Shown: positions 1 to 12,589, counted from the first letter of the stretch. The stretch: 64,000 nt of DNA from Trametes villosa (GCA_002964805.2 PUDQ02000001.1:8828001-8892000); one strand, 5' to 3'. Notes: generated by a model from the letters alone, not told the origin. Numbers and translations are program-made.

Positions 1-3000
1 AGGGTATCATCCCTCTCACATGTTCCGAACTGTTCGTGCGTGTGGAGCAGAAACGCGCCCAGGACCCCAACGTCAGCTTCACCGTGGAGGTCTCGTATAT
101 CGAGATCTACAACGAGAAGGTCCGCGACCTGCTCAACCCCAAGAACTCTGGCAACCTCAGGGTCCGCGAACATCCTAGTCTGGGACCATACGTGGAGGAC
201 CTTTCCAAACTGGTAGTCAGCAGCTACGACGAGATGATGACCCTCATGGACGAGGGTAACAAGGCGCGAACAGTTGCTGCAACGAACATGAACGAGACGT
301 ACGTCGTGGATATATGTCCTACATGTGGCGCGGAGGCTCATATATGCTCCAAGATCCTCGCGTTCGCACGCCGTGTTCACCCTATTGCTGACCATGAAGC
401 GCCACGATGTTGACACCAACCTTGACACGGAGAAGGTGTCGCGCATCAACCTAGTCGATCTCGCGGGGTCCGAACGCGCCAACTCTACTGGCGCCACAGG
501 CCAACGACTGAAGGAAGGTGCCAACATCAACAAGTCGCTCACGACCCTCGGTAAAGTCATCGCTGCTCTCGCCACCGCAAGTCAAGCGGAGGGGAAGAAG
601 GGCAAGAAGGGCAAAGCGGAAGAGTTCATTCCGTACCGAGATTCAGTAAGTCTTTGCAACCGCTGCAGAGGTCGTCCACTGACTGCTCCTTTTGTGCAGG
701 TCTTGACCTGGTTGTTGAAAGACAGTTTGGGCGGGAACTCCAAGACGGCCATGATAGCGGCTATTTCTCCGGCCGACGTTCAATACGAAGAGACCCTCAG
801 TACGCTTCGTTACGCCGACCAAGCCAAGAAGATCAAGAACAAGGCCGTCGTCAACGAGGACCCGAACGCGAAGCTCGTCCGCGAACTCAAGGAGGAGCTC
901 GAGATGCTCCGTTCGCGCGTCGCAGGCGCTAGCAATGAAGCGGTCTTCGACCCGACGATCCCGGCGGCGCAGCAGAAGGTCACGTATCAGGCGAAGGACG
1001 GTACTATCAAGACAGTCACGAAAGCCGAACTGCAGGACCAACTCGAGACGAGCGAGAAGCTGATGCAGAGCCTGAACGAGACCTGGGAGCAGAAGATGTC
1101 TCGCACTCAGGAGATCCAGCAGGAGCGCGAGAAGGCGCTCGAGGAGTTGGGTATCACGGTTGAGAAGAACAACGTGGGCGTGCATACACCGAAGAGAATG
1201 CCCCATTTAGTCAATCTAGTGCGTTTGCTTCCATTATGCGCGCAAGGGCCTGATATTCATGCTGACCTCGTCTCCAGAATGAAGGTTCGTTGCTGAATAT
1301 TACGTGCAGCACCTGGCCAGCGAAACTGATAGTTACCTCGTAGATCCCCTCATGAGCGAATGTCTCATCTACCAGCTCAAACCGGGTCGCACGGACGTTG
1401 GCCGTCTGGACAGTGACAAGCCTGCTACTATCAAGCTTAGCGGCGAGAGTATCAACGAGGAGCACTGTTATTTCGAACATAACGATGGCAAGGTCACTCT
1501 ACATGCAATGCCCAATGCTGTTACCGTACGTCTGCTTCGATTGGTTCTCGCTATATGCAGCTCAAAACTCTCCTACAGTTCCTGAACGGCCGGCAAATCA
1601 CTCCTGGTCAGGTATGTTCTTCATGCCTGCGCTACTTCTGTTCTTTCGTAGACTGCGGACTTACGCGGACGTCCCCAGAGCTACAAGCTGCGTTCTGGCT
1701 TCCGTATCATTCTGGGTAAGTCGTTCATCTTGTAAGGCAATCACGACAATAAGCTCGAACATCGCATTAGGTGAGCATCACGTCTTCCGATTCAACAACC
1801 CAGAAGAAGTGCGGAAGCAGCGAGACCGTGCTCGGGCCAAGTCGACGATGAGCATCAGTGTCACGGCCGCGGACCTAGCGGCTGGCGAGCTTGGGGAGGC
1901 TACACGGCCGGGTTCCCCGACAGAGTCGGACGTTGACTGGACGTTCGCCAAACGCGAGGCCGCTTTGGCCCGGCTTGGCCTTGATCCTACGCTAGACAAC
2001 CTTCCGGACGAGGACTTGAACAAGCTCTTTGAGAAGATCACGAAGGTCAAGACCATGCGCGACCACAACGCCAAGCGTCCCGAGAGCAGCCTCAGCCATG
2101 CCGACGACATCTGGAGCGAGTCCGGCCGGCCACTATCGAGCGACGCTCTCACGGACGACACGAGTATCGACGCGATGACAAGCCATGACAGCCCCGAGCT
2201 TGGCGAGTCGCTCAAGGACGTGCAGAACCAGCTCGAATCCCAACGTGCGGAGTTCGAGACGCGCCTTCAGGCCATTGCGGAGTCGTCGGAGGCGGAGGAC
2301 CTAAAGGTGGAGAAGGAACAGATGGAGCGCCAGCTCAAGATGGTCCAGGTGCACATGAAGCGCTTATACGATGCAAGAGCGCGTGGCGAGGATGTAGAAG
2401 ACATTCCCTTCGTGCCCGTCATCTACACCGCGAAGCAGCTCCGGCTGATCCGCAAGGTGCTGGACAAGTGGCGAGCGCATCGTTCCTTCTCTATGGCTGA
2501 GGTGGTCTTGTCGAACGCGGTACTCATCAAGGAGGCCAACATCATCAGGTAGGCATCCGCTCCGGCATCTTGTACGACGTCACTGAAACTGTGATCTATA
2601 GCAAGGAGCTGGGGAAGGATGTGCTGTACAACTTCACTGTTGCTGCAGGTGGCACGCTTGCCGCACCGGCGTCTGCCATCGATTCCATCGCTGGCCTGGA
2701 CCAGTTTGGCGACGTCGCGGATCCTGTTCTGGCGTCGGCGACGCAGCCATCTGTTGCGGTGAAGGTCCTTGACATGCGGCACAAGGCCATATACGTTTGG
2801 TCGCTCGATCGCCTGCAACAACAGCTTCAGCGCATGCGCAACCTCACCACGTTCATTGATCGTCCGTCCTACTCCCAGCACTTTTCATCTGAGGAGCCCT
2901 TCTACGACAACCCTCCCCCCGACTACTCGTTCATTGGCAACGCCCTTCTCTCACTTGCGCCGCTGTCTAGGAGGCTCTCTTCGTCGTCCACAGTGCCGAT

Positions 3001-5110
3001 CTTCTGCAGGTACACAGCGGAAGCGATTGGCTCCTGTCGCGTGGAGATCAAGATTGCGAACGTAGTTCTCTCTCCCAAACACGCCAACACGTCTACCACA
3101 TCTACCCGCTCATCCTCTCCCGTCCCCGGTACTGTCCCTCCTGGCAGTAAACTCACCTTCTACCTGATCGTCGACCAAGTGAAGGGCCTTTCCCACCACG
3201 ACTTCTCATTCGTCCATCTCCAAGCCAGGCTATCTTCGTTCCTGGGACCCTCTCTGGCTGCCGAAGAGGTGTACCCTTCCACTGCTGTCGACCTGGACTC
3301 TGCCTCTCTCTCGGATCTGAAGTTCCGGAGGAGCTTCTCGATGGTCGCTTCCTCGAAGGTCTTGGCATACCTCCGCCAAGGATACGCTCCGATAGAGTTC
3401 TACGCGCGTCTCAAACCTACATATCTCGAGCGTATGGAGCGCTGGGACGAGATGCGTGAGGTTCGCATTCCGACAAGCGTGGGCTCTTCATCGAGCTCTC
3501 CACGTAGTCAACCGTCGGTGTTGCCCCCTATGCGACGGTCGGAGAACGACTTCGTTGTGGAACAGCTACACGACGTCACCGCCTGGCTTCAAGTATGCGA
3601 ACTCGCTCCGGACGGATCCTACAAGCCCGTCCCCGTCGTTTCGCAAGGCTATCACGATCCCGGATCCTTCCAACTACACCAAGGTCTTCAGCGTCGGATC
3701 GTCCTCACACTATCATCCCATTCCGGCCGCCAACTCCCCTGGACCGAGGTCACTCGAATACGCTTAGGCAACATCCGCCACCTCGATGCGAAAGGCATGC
3801 TCCACGAGTCGCCCTCCAAGGCGCTTGTCACGCTCCCCCTTCTCCAGGACCAGAAGGTCGAGTACAAGCCCGACGGCACCGGCGCCATCACGGCAGAGGC
3901 GCTGTGGGACTCTAGCATCCACGACTCCATCTTGCTCAACCGCGTAACCGCCTCAGGACAACGCATCTTCCTCCAGGTGACGTGGACAGTCGCGGTCGAG
4001 ACATGCGCCGAGCCCGTGCAGTTCACGATGGATACCGCGGTGACGATCCAGACGCGCGACGCGCGCCCGCCGTCGCGCTTGACGTCCTTCTTTGGCTCGA
4101 CGAAGGTCTTGCCGAAGACGAGCACCTTGTTCTCGGTGAAGTTGACGCCGCCCCTGACGCGCTCGCCGAAGGATCTCTGGCGGCTGGACACTGCGGAGAA
4201 GTACGTGCGTGGGGAGGAGGCTCTCGGCATCTGGAGACCTCGAGGCGTCTCGGTGGTCGAAGACTATTCCAGGCTTGTGACGATGGAACGTCGTGCGGCA
4301 GATGTTCAGGCCATCAGGGTGATTCTCGCGGCTTCTCCCAGTAGCAAGGTTAAGCAGGCGGATGCAGAGGTGTGGGCGTCAGAAGGCCTCCTGGAGAAGG
4401 CGCTCGCGCTCTGGCAGAAGCGGTTCGGCCACCGGGGCGAGGTATGTGCCAACTTCGGCCGCGAGAGGAAGTTGCATTGCTAAACTGTTCCATTAAACAG
4501 ATCGTTATTAGCCAGGAACCGGCCGAGCCCGACGTCTTGAGCGTGACCTCGGGGAAAGCTTCTGATACCATGTCTGTCGACTCGCTGAAGCTCAATTCGA
4601 GCACGAAGCTTGTTCCGAGAAAGTGCGTCTTTCATTTCCGGCTCCACCTCGCGCGGCTGTGTTGACGTTGCCGCGTGTCTGCAGCGACGGGCCGACGAAG
4701 AAGGGCCACCTGATGGTCATGACCGACGCCAATGAGAACGTCTGGGAGCGGCGATGGTTCGTCTTGAGAAGGTGTGTGCCTGTCCATGCCATAACGTAGC
4801 GCTGCTCGCTCACAGCCGGCCTCATAGACCGTACCTGCACGTGTACTCGCACTCGGACGAGATAGAGGAGACCGGTGTAATCAGCTTGAACGGCGTGAAC
4901 ATCGAGAGCAATCCGGAGATGGAGGCTCTACTTGGGGTACGCACTGTCGGTCTCACGAGGATTAACGGGCGCTGACATCTTCCCGGTGTCTAGAAAAAGT
5001 TCACGTTCACGCTCTTCACATCGTCGAACTCGTATGCACTGGCTGCACCAAGCCAGAAGGAGCTCCAGGCGTGGATTTCGAAGCTGGACCCGACCCGGAT
5101 TCCCTCATGA
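1..5110 (+). CDS. Kinesin-3 family motor (Unc-104/KIF1-like), 5' truncated by the window edge
   Basis: Plus-end-directed microtubule motor expected to carry membrane cargo such as early endosomes. The reading frame is already open at base 3, inside the motor domain, so the start and the P-loop lie outside the window. Visible in order: the kinesin signature around [14 protein letters not shown], the switch I motif SSRSH (joined across an intron at about 299-354), switch II DLAGSE near 465, and the motor end [16 protein letters not shown] near 800. A coiled coil, an FHA domain (about 1385-1800), a KIF1B-type region with acidic coils (1800-2550), a long kinesin-associated region (2570-4480) and a C-terminal PH domain (about 4685-5100, core KKGHLMVM and [10 protein letters not shown]) follow. 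The order motor-FHA-KIF1B-PH is diagnostic of kinesin-3. Several short introns interrupt it. The stop TGA is at 5108-5110. The domain order is read from sequence; the cargo role is family knowledge. Confidence 0.93.
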
Positions 5111-5870
5111 CGCGACACGAACCTTCACGACTTTCTTTCCATCTCTTATTCCTATCTTCTCTCCCTATTAGTTGTCATCCACGCTGCGCTCCACCCTAGT
5201 CCTCTCGCCCCGAGTTGCCCTCGCTCGTTGTGTCGATTGCTCACCTGTACTCGTTCATTCCTATCTTTGCCTTTGGAGGGATTAATCGTAGCCGTCTCGG
5301 TCAGGTCTCGTCGCATATGCATCTACCCGCTACCCCATCTAGGCATACCATACATACACATACGCTCGGCCGGCCCCATATACTTCTAGATCTGATATCC
5401 CTAGTCCTTGCATACCACGTCACGTCCCGAACTGTACCTTTTATATTAGTAGTCCGGGGTCGGCAGTGAACCAATTGGAATCGAGGCCTGGCTCCTCTTG
5501 CGGATAGGTGGATGACGGGGGATCTCCGGGAAGTACCGCTGACTGTCATGCACGAAGATGCGTGCGCAGGTGATGTTGCGCGTCGAGGCCGTCATTCCGA
5601 GCGCGGCAGCGAGATGCGGTGTAGCGCTGCGGCATCGCCGCCGACTCAGGGCGACATTGACACCGCCGCGGACCTTGCCCGCCCGGATTGGTGTGGCGGA
5701 AACGGCATGTGCGGGGGTGTGCGGCGGAAGCGAAGGCGGAGGTGATAGGAAGGGGCAATAATCGGCGAAAACGTGATAGCTCGAGGAGCGGTATGCGAGG
5801 AGCGAGGACGATAGCGAGGCATAGCACGAGACGTTCACGCACGGGCTGAAGCGTGTGACCGGGAAAGCGA
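5111..5870. other. Convergent intergenic region between kinesin-3 and IMP3
   Basis: Both flanking genes end here, so the segment should hold their 3' UTRs and terminators. The first part (to about 5460) is T/C-rich, as expected of a fungal 3' UTR. No further coding segment with recognisable conservation was seen on either strand. Confidence 0.5.
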
Positions 5871-6734
5871 TTATAGCAGGTCGAAATCGTCGAGCTGCAG
5901 GGAGGATAAGCCGCTGAGTGTACAACGGCGGGGACGGCACCCACCTCGTCGTTGTACCGCATGATGGTCCTCTTGAGTTTGGACGTGTCGACCCAGGTGA
6001 CAAAGTCTTCCATGTGCCTGGAAAGATGTTAACGCGTCATTGGAGAGAGCGTTGATAGAGCGCGCGCACCGGGTGACGAGATATGCAGGGTCTGTGATCG
6101 TATCCGGTCCTACGCGAACGTGCCCTTGCTCAATGAACTTTACCGCCTGTACGCAGCAGCGCGATACGCCCAAAGTCAATAAAGTTCAATATACCCTGTC
6201 AAACGTGGGTGGTAGAACTTACGGCGCTGACAGTCTCTGCCATCTTCGCCATGCACATTATGACCGCCAGGCGCCGACGGCAAAATGCGGCCACCGTGAG
6301 CTTGTTCTCGATGTCACTGAGCTTGGCAGAGGTGTTGAGCACGCCCATGTCGTACAGCTTGCTCAGGAGCTGGCCCTCCATCTTCGCGCGAAACGGGTCT
6401 TGTGCTGGGAGCAGCGATAGGCGGTGGGCGTAAGAGCGGAGGGAACCGCACAGTTTGTTGTATCTGGATGACGTCGGTGCGATACACGCGCATAGTACGT
6501 CGTAAGGAAGGAGATAGAAGTATTAGCGGGGATTGGACGCACTTGTGGTAGTCTTCTCTGTCCTGGATATGATAGCGGCGCATAACCTTGATCTCCCGGA
6601 GGTTCGCATCCTGCTTCCACTACTCGGCATCCCATGAGCCCTATTTTCTCCGTAAGAGGCCTGAATACACGTACGTTGAGGAAGTCTACTTTCTTGAGTA
6701 GCTTCTGCTCGTGATGCTTGAACTGGCGGACCAT
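5871..6734 (-). CDS. IMP3: U3 small nucleolar ribonucleoprotein IMP3
   Basis: S4-type RNA-binding component of the Mpp10-Imp3-Imp4 complex of the small-subunit processome. It helps the U3 snoRNA pair with pre-rRNA in the nucleolus. Exon 1 (6675-6734) encodes the family start [20 protein letters not shown] and is followed by a GTACGT donor. Later exons give [24 protein letters not shown], then [15 protein letters not shown], a helical stretch ending [16 protein letters not shown], the S4 motif [19 protein letters not shown], and [21 protein letters not shown] tiny last exon encodes LDDFDLL and stops at 5871-5873. The order and spacing match the roughly 180-residue family. At least four short introns are needed. 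The gene is divergent from the glycosyltransferase-like gene and convergent with kinesin-3. Confidence 0.93.
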
Positions 6735-7062
6735 CTTGACAGAGCTCGACGCGTGAAGCTGAGGGAGAGAGGATGGTCGCGGTAGAAAGCAAGGCGGCGT
6801 GAACGGGCGTCTACCAAAAACTGGGTGATCGGTTTTGGATCGGGCCGATCGGGACTAGAACGGGCGCTAACGAGGCGCTTCCTACGGGCGTTCCCGATTT
6901 GGTGCGAACTCAAGTTTGCAGCCGAGGCACTCGAAACTCAAGTCGTCCCTCCACGCTCGTCTGCCATCCGCCTGGCGTCTTGATACCCGCTCGACGTCTC
7001 TATGCCATAATACCTCCCTACCGATATAGCTGGGCACCCTCTCTGCCCGTCCTCTCCTTCCA
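6735..7062. promoter_or_regulatory. Divergent promoter region, IMP3 / glycosyltransferase-like gene
   Basis: This 328-base spacer lies between two genes transcribed away from each other, so it must hold both promoters. It is rich in pyrimidine runs near the plus-strand start. I see no convincing TATA box, and no motif was assigned. Confidence 0.5.
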
Positions 7063-8854
7063 ATGCTCCTCGCCATGCCATCCCAGCGCCTCACGTCTTT
7101 TGGCCTCCTCGCGGCTTGCATTCTCGTCGCCTTCTGGGTCCTTTCACACTCTTTATCCTCAGGACGTGACTCCAAAGCAACCGCCTGGGAGCGTACAACC
7201 GGCCGATACCTACCTCATCTTGATGCCCAGAACCCAGCGTCCGGCTCGGACACTCCCGCAGCACTCCCACCGCGGCGCAGACACAACGTTGCTTTCGCGA
7301 CGTCGTTCGTTATGCACGGGGATGTATACATGTCGTTTGCCAAGACCGTCGGGGAGGCGATGGATGCCGAAGGAGGCGCCGACCAGCACATCCACCTGTT
7401 CGCTCCCGATTTCTCGTTCGGCTTCCAAGACGTCATCAACGAGCGGAACCTCTGGACCCACCGTGGTGTCCGGGAAGCGCACGAGAAACTAGTGGAGTCC
7501 GTCAACAAGAGCACAGAGGAGGGTGGCTCAGACTTGATTATCTTCGGCACCTGCGAGTTTGAGTAAGCCGCTGTGCGTGTCGTCCATGGACCTCGATGAT
7601 ACTCAGACTCGTTACCGTGTAGCTTGAACGTTTGGCACAGCGAACTTGCGACCGCCTGGAACCAGCGTGCTGCGGATGATAAGTTCAAGATTGTATGCAT
7701 CGTACACAACGTGGACGACGTTAACTGGCAGCGCCACATACCCTACTGGGCTCGGAGGCAAGCGATCCGGCTCCTTCCCATAGCCAACCAGTGAGTCCGC
7801 GGTAAACCAAGGACTTACGATACGAATGCTCAATCTATCCAGCGTTGCACAAACGTTCAGAGACAGGCTCGCAGCGCAGGCGGAAGATACCGAGCCTCTG
7901 CTATACACCGCGGGGCTCAATCATATTCCAATCGATGTCCACGTCCCGGTGCTGGACATTCCCAACCTGCCCGCCAAATCGCTTCCTCGGCATCTCTCCA
8001 AGGCCGTCATCCAGGGTACTTTCTCCGTGGGGCGCCGAAACTATCCGGTCATCTTCAGGGACCTGATCGCCTCTCTCCACGGTTCGTGCAAGGATGGCCG
8101 CATAGTTACTTCGGCTTAACGCTATTTCGTTCTCAGCTGACCCCGGGGCCTGGGGATACCACCCACTCGAGGGCCGCAAGTCCTTTGTGCCGGACCCAAG
8201 TTCTCGTGCGCCGCCGTTCCAGCTCCTTCTCGTCGGATCCGGGTGGCTCGAGATCCCGGAGGAACTTGCGTACATCGTCAGCATGCACACCGACCTACCG
8301 TACAACGACTTCTACAAGCTCATTGCCGACTGCGATATCGTCGTGCCTGCTTTTGCAGACAACACCTGTACGTCCATGTATGCGCAAGCAATGCACTCGC
8401 ATATAACCCGCACTTTCATGCAGATTTGACTGTGCAGGCAAGCTCGACTATGGCGCTTGCTACAGAGCTTGACGTAAGTGGTAACAACAGGGCTGCGAGA
8501 AAGCGCGCGAGAATTCACCTTGCGTCGGCCTAGGTTCCGATACTTGTCACCAACCGAACACGTCGCGCGTATGGGTACATCGACGACGTGCGCGCTGTGA
8601 TTACCCGGCCTGCAGAGATGCCGGAGGTGCAGACGTTGAAAGCGCTTCGCACCGGCGATGCGACCGCCTTCCTGTCCTCGGACCCCGCCGATATTGGACA
8701 GCCCATTGGCGATCTGCAGCCCGTGCGCGACGCGGTAGCGGCGATGATGCACGAAGGGTGGGTGAGGGATCGGCAAGGCTGGGAAAGCTGGAAGGCGGAG
8801 GTGTGGCAGAAGAACAGGGAGGTCGCGGAGAAGATCCTACGTGATATGCCTTGA
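7063..8854 (+). CDS. Putative glycosyltransferase (GT-B/family 1-like) with N-terminal signal anchor
   Basis: The predicted protein starts MLLAMPSQRL; a second ATG at 7075 has a better context (GCC before ATG) and gives a product four residues shorter. A hydrophobic segment at about residues 12-30 looks like a type II signal anchor, placing the rest in the ER/Golgi lumen. The body, joined over several short introns, contains HNVAFATSFVMHGDVYMSF, DLIIFGTCEF, KIVCIVHNVDDVNW, FQLLLVGSGWLEIPEEL and a late segment with ASSTMALATELDVPILVTNR that resembles the nucleotide-sugar-binding half of GT-B enzymes. The stop is at 8852-8854. Conserved basidiomycete proteins annotated as family 1 glycosyltransferases have this look, but donor and acceptor cannot be deduced. 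The fold is an inference from motifs; a secretory-pathway role is fairly safe. Confidence 0.65.
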
Positions 8855-10006
8855 TCTCGTTCTAGGCGTGTCCGGCCTCCCTCTTCCGTCCCTTTCTTGG
8901 TGCCGAATGTGTCAGCCCCGGTGAGCGGGGTGTATTGGCTTATCTGGGGGACTGTGCTCATCATGGTACTTTTTAGCATGTGACCATTGGACCTGAATGT
9001 CTATTACCGTCCTGCGTCATACCATCTAAAGAACCGCATGCCGCTCGCGTCCGTGCCGCGCTTCGCGGCAAGGGCGATGCAGGTTCGGGAAGATCTGGAT
9101 GAAAGAGTACAGTATGAACAGGCGTCCGACAGCGACGATCCTCCTTTCCGTGGTGGAATGAGGAACGCGGCGGGCATTCGGGATATGGCTGCGGTGTGTC
9201 CGGATGCGCACCCGCACGCCGAGGGATCAAGCTCGCTGTCAAAATCACAGGCGCCGGCGGCGTCTAGGCTTTGGCCTCGTCCGTCCACCAGGGCAGGTAC
9301 GCATCTTTCTCCCAGACCCTCGCCTCGCGGATCAGTGCCGTAAGTGTTACGCTCAGTGTCGGAGCCGCACGTATCCAGCTCAGAACGTGGGCTCCCTGGG
9401 AGCGCGGTTTGCCTCCGAGCTGTCACGAGCTTGAACGACGTTAGCCAGGGCGGAAGTCGGCCCTCCGGCCGGCTTCGACGTCTCGACTTCCACCGGGACG
9501 CAGTGTAATTGCACACGAACCTCGTGGTGAGTCGGTGTGGAATGTCTTCGGTTGCGGCGTTGCCTCTCTACCCGTCAATTGGCCCCGCTACACGCTTTCT
9601 TGCTTTGATATGCTCGCTCCCACAGGAATGCGCCCCTGGAATCTGCTGAGAACTATCTGAGGCTGCACGCCGTTACGGGTAGGTCCGTACTCCGCATGTG
9701 GGTCCGCGGCGGTGAGGTACGCTTGATGTGTTGCCTTGCGGTTCTCCCGCCGGCGCATCCTTGTAGCGGATCCATGCATCTGTGCAACGATCTCGTTTGG
9801 GCTGGGCGTCGGCGCAGGACTAGACTACGCTTCGTGCACAGGCTCCGGGAGAAGAGAAGACAGGACGGAATGTTCTCATATCAAGAAGACTATGCGCCCT
9901 GGTATATCTTCTCATCGACGCACGAATGACGCGGATCGACCGCTCCTCGTTGCGACGACTCTCTCGCTTTCTTTTTTGCTGCTCTGCTCGCTCCTCGCCC
10001 TCCGCC
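8855..10006. other. Spacer between glycosyltransferase-like gene and desaturase
   Basis: This 1.15 kb stretch holds the 3' UTR of the upstream gene and the promoter of the desaturase, both on the plus strand. A weak candidate for a small minus-strand spliced gene lies inside it and is listed separately. No transposon or RNA gene was recognised. Confidence 0.4.
9264..9779 (-). CDS. Possible small spliced gene, unknown function (weak candidate)
   Basis: Read on the minus strand, an open segment ends with LIREARVWEKDAYLPWWTDE and a stop at 9264-9266. It is open for about 50 codons from a potential acceptor (GTGACAG near 9421) with a branch-point-like GCTAAC upstream. About 160 bases further upstream, an open frame from an ATG at 9777-9779 encodes a basic start (RMRRRENRKATHQAYLTAAD). 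The two pieces could be exons of one small protein, but no family was recognised, the intervening exon structure is unclear, and open frames of this length occur by chance at this GC content. Treat it as a hypothesis; transcript evidence would decide. Confidence 0.2.
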
Positions 10007-11615
10007 ATGGCTTCCTGGAAAAATACCAAGGAGCTTCTGGGCCGTGTGCGCTGGTTCAACGTCGCCATATTGACCGCTACGCCGGGCGTGTGGATATACG
10101 GCACGCGCACGACGCCGCTGCGGTTGGAAACACTCCTGTGGTCAATGGCGTACTACGTGATCACAATGATAGGTACGCGTCGCGACCGTCTAGCGGGTGG
10201 AGGGATTGTCATAACGGCTGATGCATCCGTTTCTAGGGATCACGGCAGGTTGGTACACGCTTATGCCTGGGGAAGGTGACGAGTACTCACGCTGATGAGT
10301 CCAGGATACCATCGACTGTGGTCGCACCGATCATATAATGCCTCTCGACCGCTGCAGTACCTGTTGATTGTCATGGGTGCGAGCGGGGTGCAGGGGTCGG
10401 TGTACTGGTGGGCGCGGGGTCACCGCTCGCACCACCGATATACCGACACTCCGCTCGACCCGTACAACGCCAACCGAGGGTTTCTGTATAGTCACATCGG
10501 ATGGATGCTTGTCAAGCCCGCCGTGAAGCCGGGGTATGCCGACATCAGTGACCTGCAGAAGAACGATATTGTTCAGTGGCAGCACCGGTGGTACTTCGCC
10601 ATAATCGCCCTGGTCGGGTACGCCATCCCGACGGTCGTGGCTGGGCTCGGTTGGGGGGACTGGTGGGGAGGTTGGTACTACGCAGGGATGATGAGGATAA
10701 CGCTGGCGCACCATGTGAGCGGTCTATTGTCTCATGCGACGGGAATACACGCTGAAGAAGCGGCCTGCGTGCGGTCCCGGTGCAGTCGACCTTCTGCATC
10801 AACTCGGTTGCACATCACCTGGGCGAGAGCCCCTTCGACGACCGGAAGTCCGCGCGGGACCATTTCTTGTCTGGTGAGCCGCGCGCCGATATGTCGCCGC
10901 CCAGGTCCGGAGCCGCACTAATGCCTGTTCGCCGGTCCTCTTAGCGCTGCTGACGATGGGCGAGGGATACCACAACTTCCACCACCAGTTCCCGATGGAC
11001 TACCGGAACGCGCGGAAGTGGTACCAGTACGACCCGACGAAGTGGTTCATCGCCGCGTGCGCCGCTCTGGGCCTCGCGTCGAACCTGCGGGTGTTCCCGG
11101 AAAACGAGATCAGCAAGAGCGAGCTGACGATGGAGCTCAAGAGATTGAAGAGCGATCAGGACCGGATCAGGTGGCCGCCCAGACTCGAGGAGCTGCCGGT
11201 CGTCAATTGGGAGACTTGTGCGTGCATACCTCGGGTATTTCTTCTGTTCGCTGACGCTTGAGGATCGGATAGTTCAAGGCCAGGCAGAGAAACGTCGGCT
11301 GGTAGTCGTGTCCGGGTTCGTGCACGATGTCGGTGACTTCATAGACCAACATCCTGGAGGGGAGAGGCTGCTACTGAGCAAGATAGGGAAGGATGCTACC
11401 ACTGCGTTTTGCGGAGGAGTGTACGACCACTCCAACGCTGCGCACAACGTACGGTTTCATCACACCTTCCGCATTATGTGCGACATGCTCACCTGTCCCC
11501 TTGCGTATAGCTATTGTCGATGATGAGAGTAGGCATCCTTCTCGGTGGTGTCGAGCACGTGAGAACGGTCGCTCCCGGAGAGCGACTGCGTATCGTCGAG
11601 CGGAGGTTTGAATGA
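10007..11615 (+). CDS. OLE1: Delta-9 (stearoyl-CoA) fatty acid desaturase with C-terminal cytochrome b5 domain
   Basis: ER-membrane di-iron enzyme that puts the first double bond into palmitoyl- and stearoyl-CoA. All three histidine boxes are present: HRLWSH (near 10315), HRSHHR (near 10422) and HNFHH (near 10970), the last within [16 protein letters not shown]. Four hydrophobic segments lie between and around them. The C-terminal cytochrome b5 domain carries HPGG (near 11350) and a second haem-ligand histidine in YDHSNAAH. The start at 10007 is chosen for its GCCATGG context and the MASWKN start of the mature reading; an in-frame upstream ATG at 9926 would add an unconvincing serine/arginine-rich leader. 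Introns are short, one splitting the box-1 region and one between AHH and [13 protein letters not shown]. The protein ends RRFE at 11615, only 71 bases from the ARL2 stop on the other strand. Confidence 0.95.
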
Positions 11616-11686
11616 CTTAACCCTCAGATTTGTACACGCCCGGGTATACCCTTGTATCGTATTGCTACAGCTGCCAGATTCGCGGA

Positions 11687-12589
11687 TCATGATACAGTGA
11701 CAGTGGAGCCTTGCGCGCCCGCCTCGGTCTGCCAGCGTCCCGATGCGGACGCCGTGGTCGAGTAGTACAGCCGGTTGGCTACGTCTTCGACGACCCAGTC
11801 GAGACCTTCGACGAGATTCTCCCCGGTGACGGCGCTGCAGGCAAGTATCCGCCAGTGGTGCGACTTGATAGATGGCAAATCTAGTGCCTGTAAGATGTCC
11901 CGATCGTTAGCATCTGAAAACGATATCTCTGCAAACTCTACGGACGTCACGGATTTCTGGGCTGGACATGGACCCCTGGATGTCCTGCTTGTTGGCAAAG
12001 ATGAGGAGAGACGCTCCCGCCAATCGCTGAAAGATGCGTGTCAGCCCCGGAGAGGCGAGAGCAGTGCACGGGTACGTACGTCTTCGAGCAGTAGGCTGTG
12101 CAACTCTTCCTTGCAGTCTTGCATGCGCATGCGATCGCCAGAGTCTACGACCCAAACGAGAGCATCGGTCTGCTCAAAGTAGTTGCGCCAGTAAGGGCGA
12201 AGGGTGCGTTGACCACCGACGTCCCCTGGATTAACAGCCGCGTACTCAATCAGTCGGGCATGCAACGCCTTTGCGATCCCAAACATACAAATATTTAATG
12301 TGTATCTGATCGCGAGAAGGTCAGTGGCTTCATGCTGTGGACGCGTATGCTTGCCTACTTGCTGTGCACGAATGTCTTGATGTTGAAGCCCAGTGTCGGG
12401 CTGATGTCCATAATGTCCTCGCCGTTCAGCTTCTTCAGAATGGTTGTCTTGCCAGCGTTATCGAGACCACTGTGAGGCGAAATTTAGCAAGGTAGTAAGG
12501 TCCGTACGGAAGTGAGAGCGGTACAGGAAGAGAATGCGCATCTCCTTCTCTTTCTGGCGGTTCTTACGGATGATTGTTAGGAGACCCAT
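11687..12589 (-). CDS. ARL2: ADP-ribosylation factor-like GTPase ARL2
   Basis: Small GTPase that works with tubulin cofactors in tubulin folding and microtubule maintenance (yeast Cin4, fission yeast Alp41). Exon 1 gives [20 protein letters not shown], the ARL2-type start. The second exon restores the P-loop as [17 protein letters not shown], followed by the switch region [11 protein letters not shown], then [20 protein letters not shown] (the tryptophan codon is split by an intron), a VVDSGDR motif, LLIFANKQD and the C-terminal [20 protein letters not shown]. Every G-box is intact. At least five short introns are required, all with GT-AG ends. The C-terminus extends about 20 residues past the usual end with a serine/threonine-rich tail. 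The stop is at 11687-11689, tail to tail with the desaturase. Confidence 0.93.

Noticed and set aside
9026..9217. Short minus-strand frame with a faint resemblance to the TOM7 helix (VGR, YSFI)
   Set aside because: The match covers only about a dozen residues, and the expected proline-rich C-terminus does not follow in any frame.
9004..9516. 170-codon minus-strand frame overlapping the small-gene candidate
   Set aside because: Low-complexity Arg/Ser/Pro composition and no motif; another frame in the same stretch looks slightly more protein-like.
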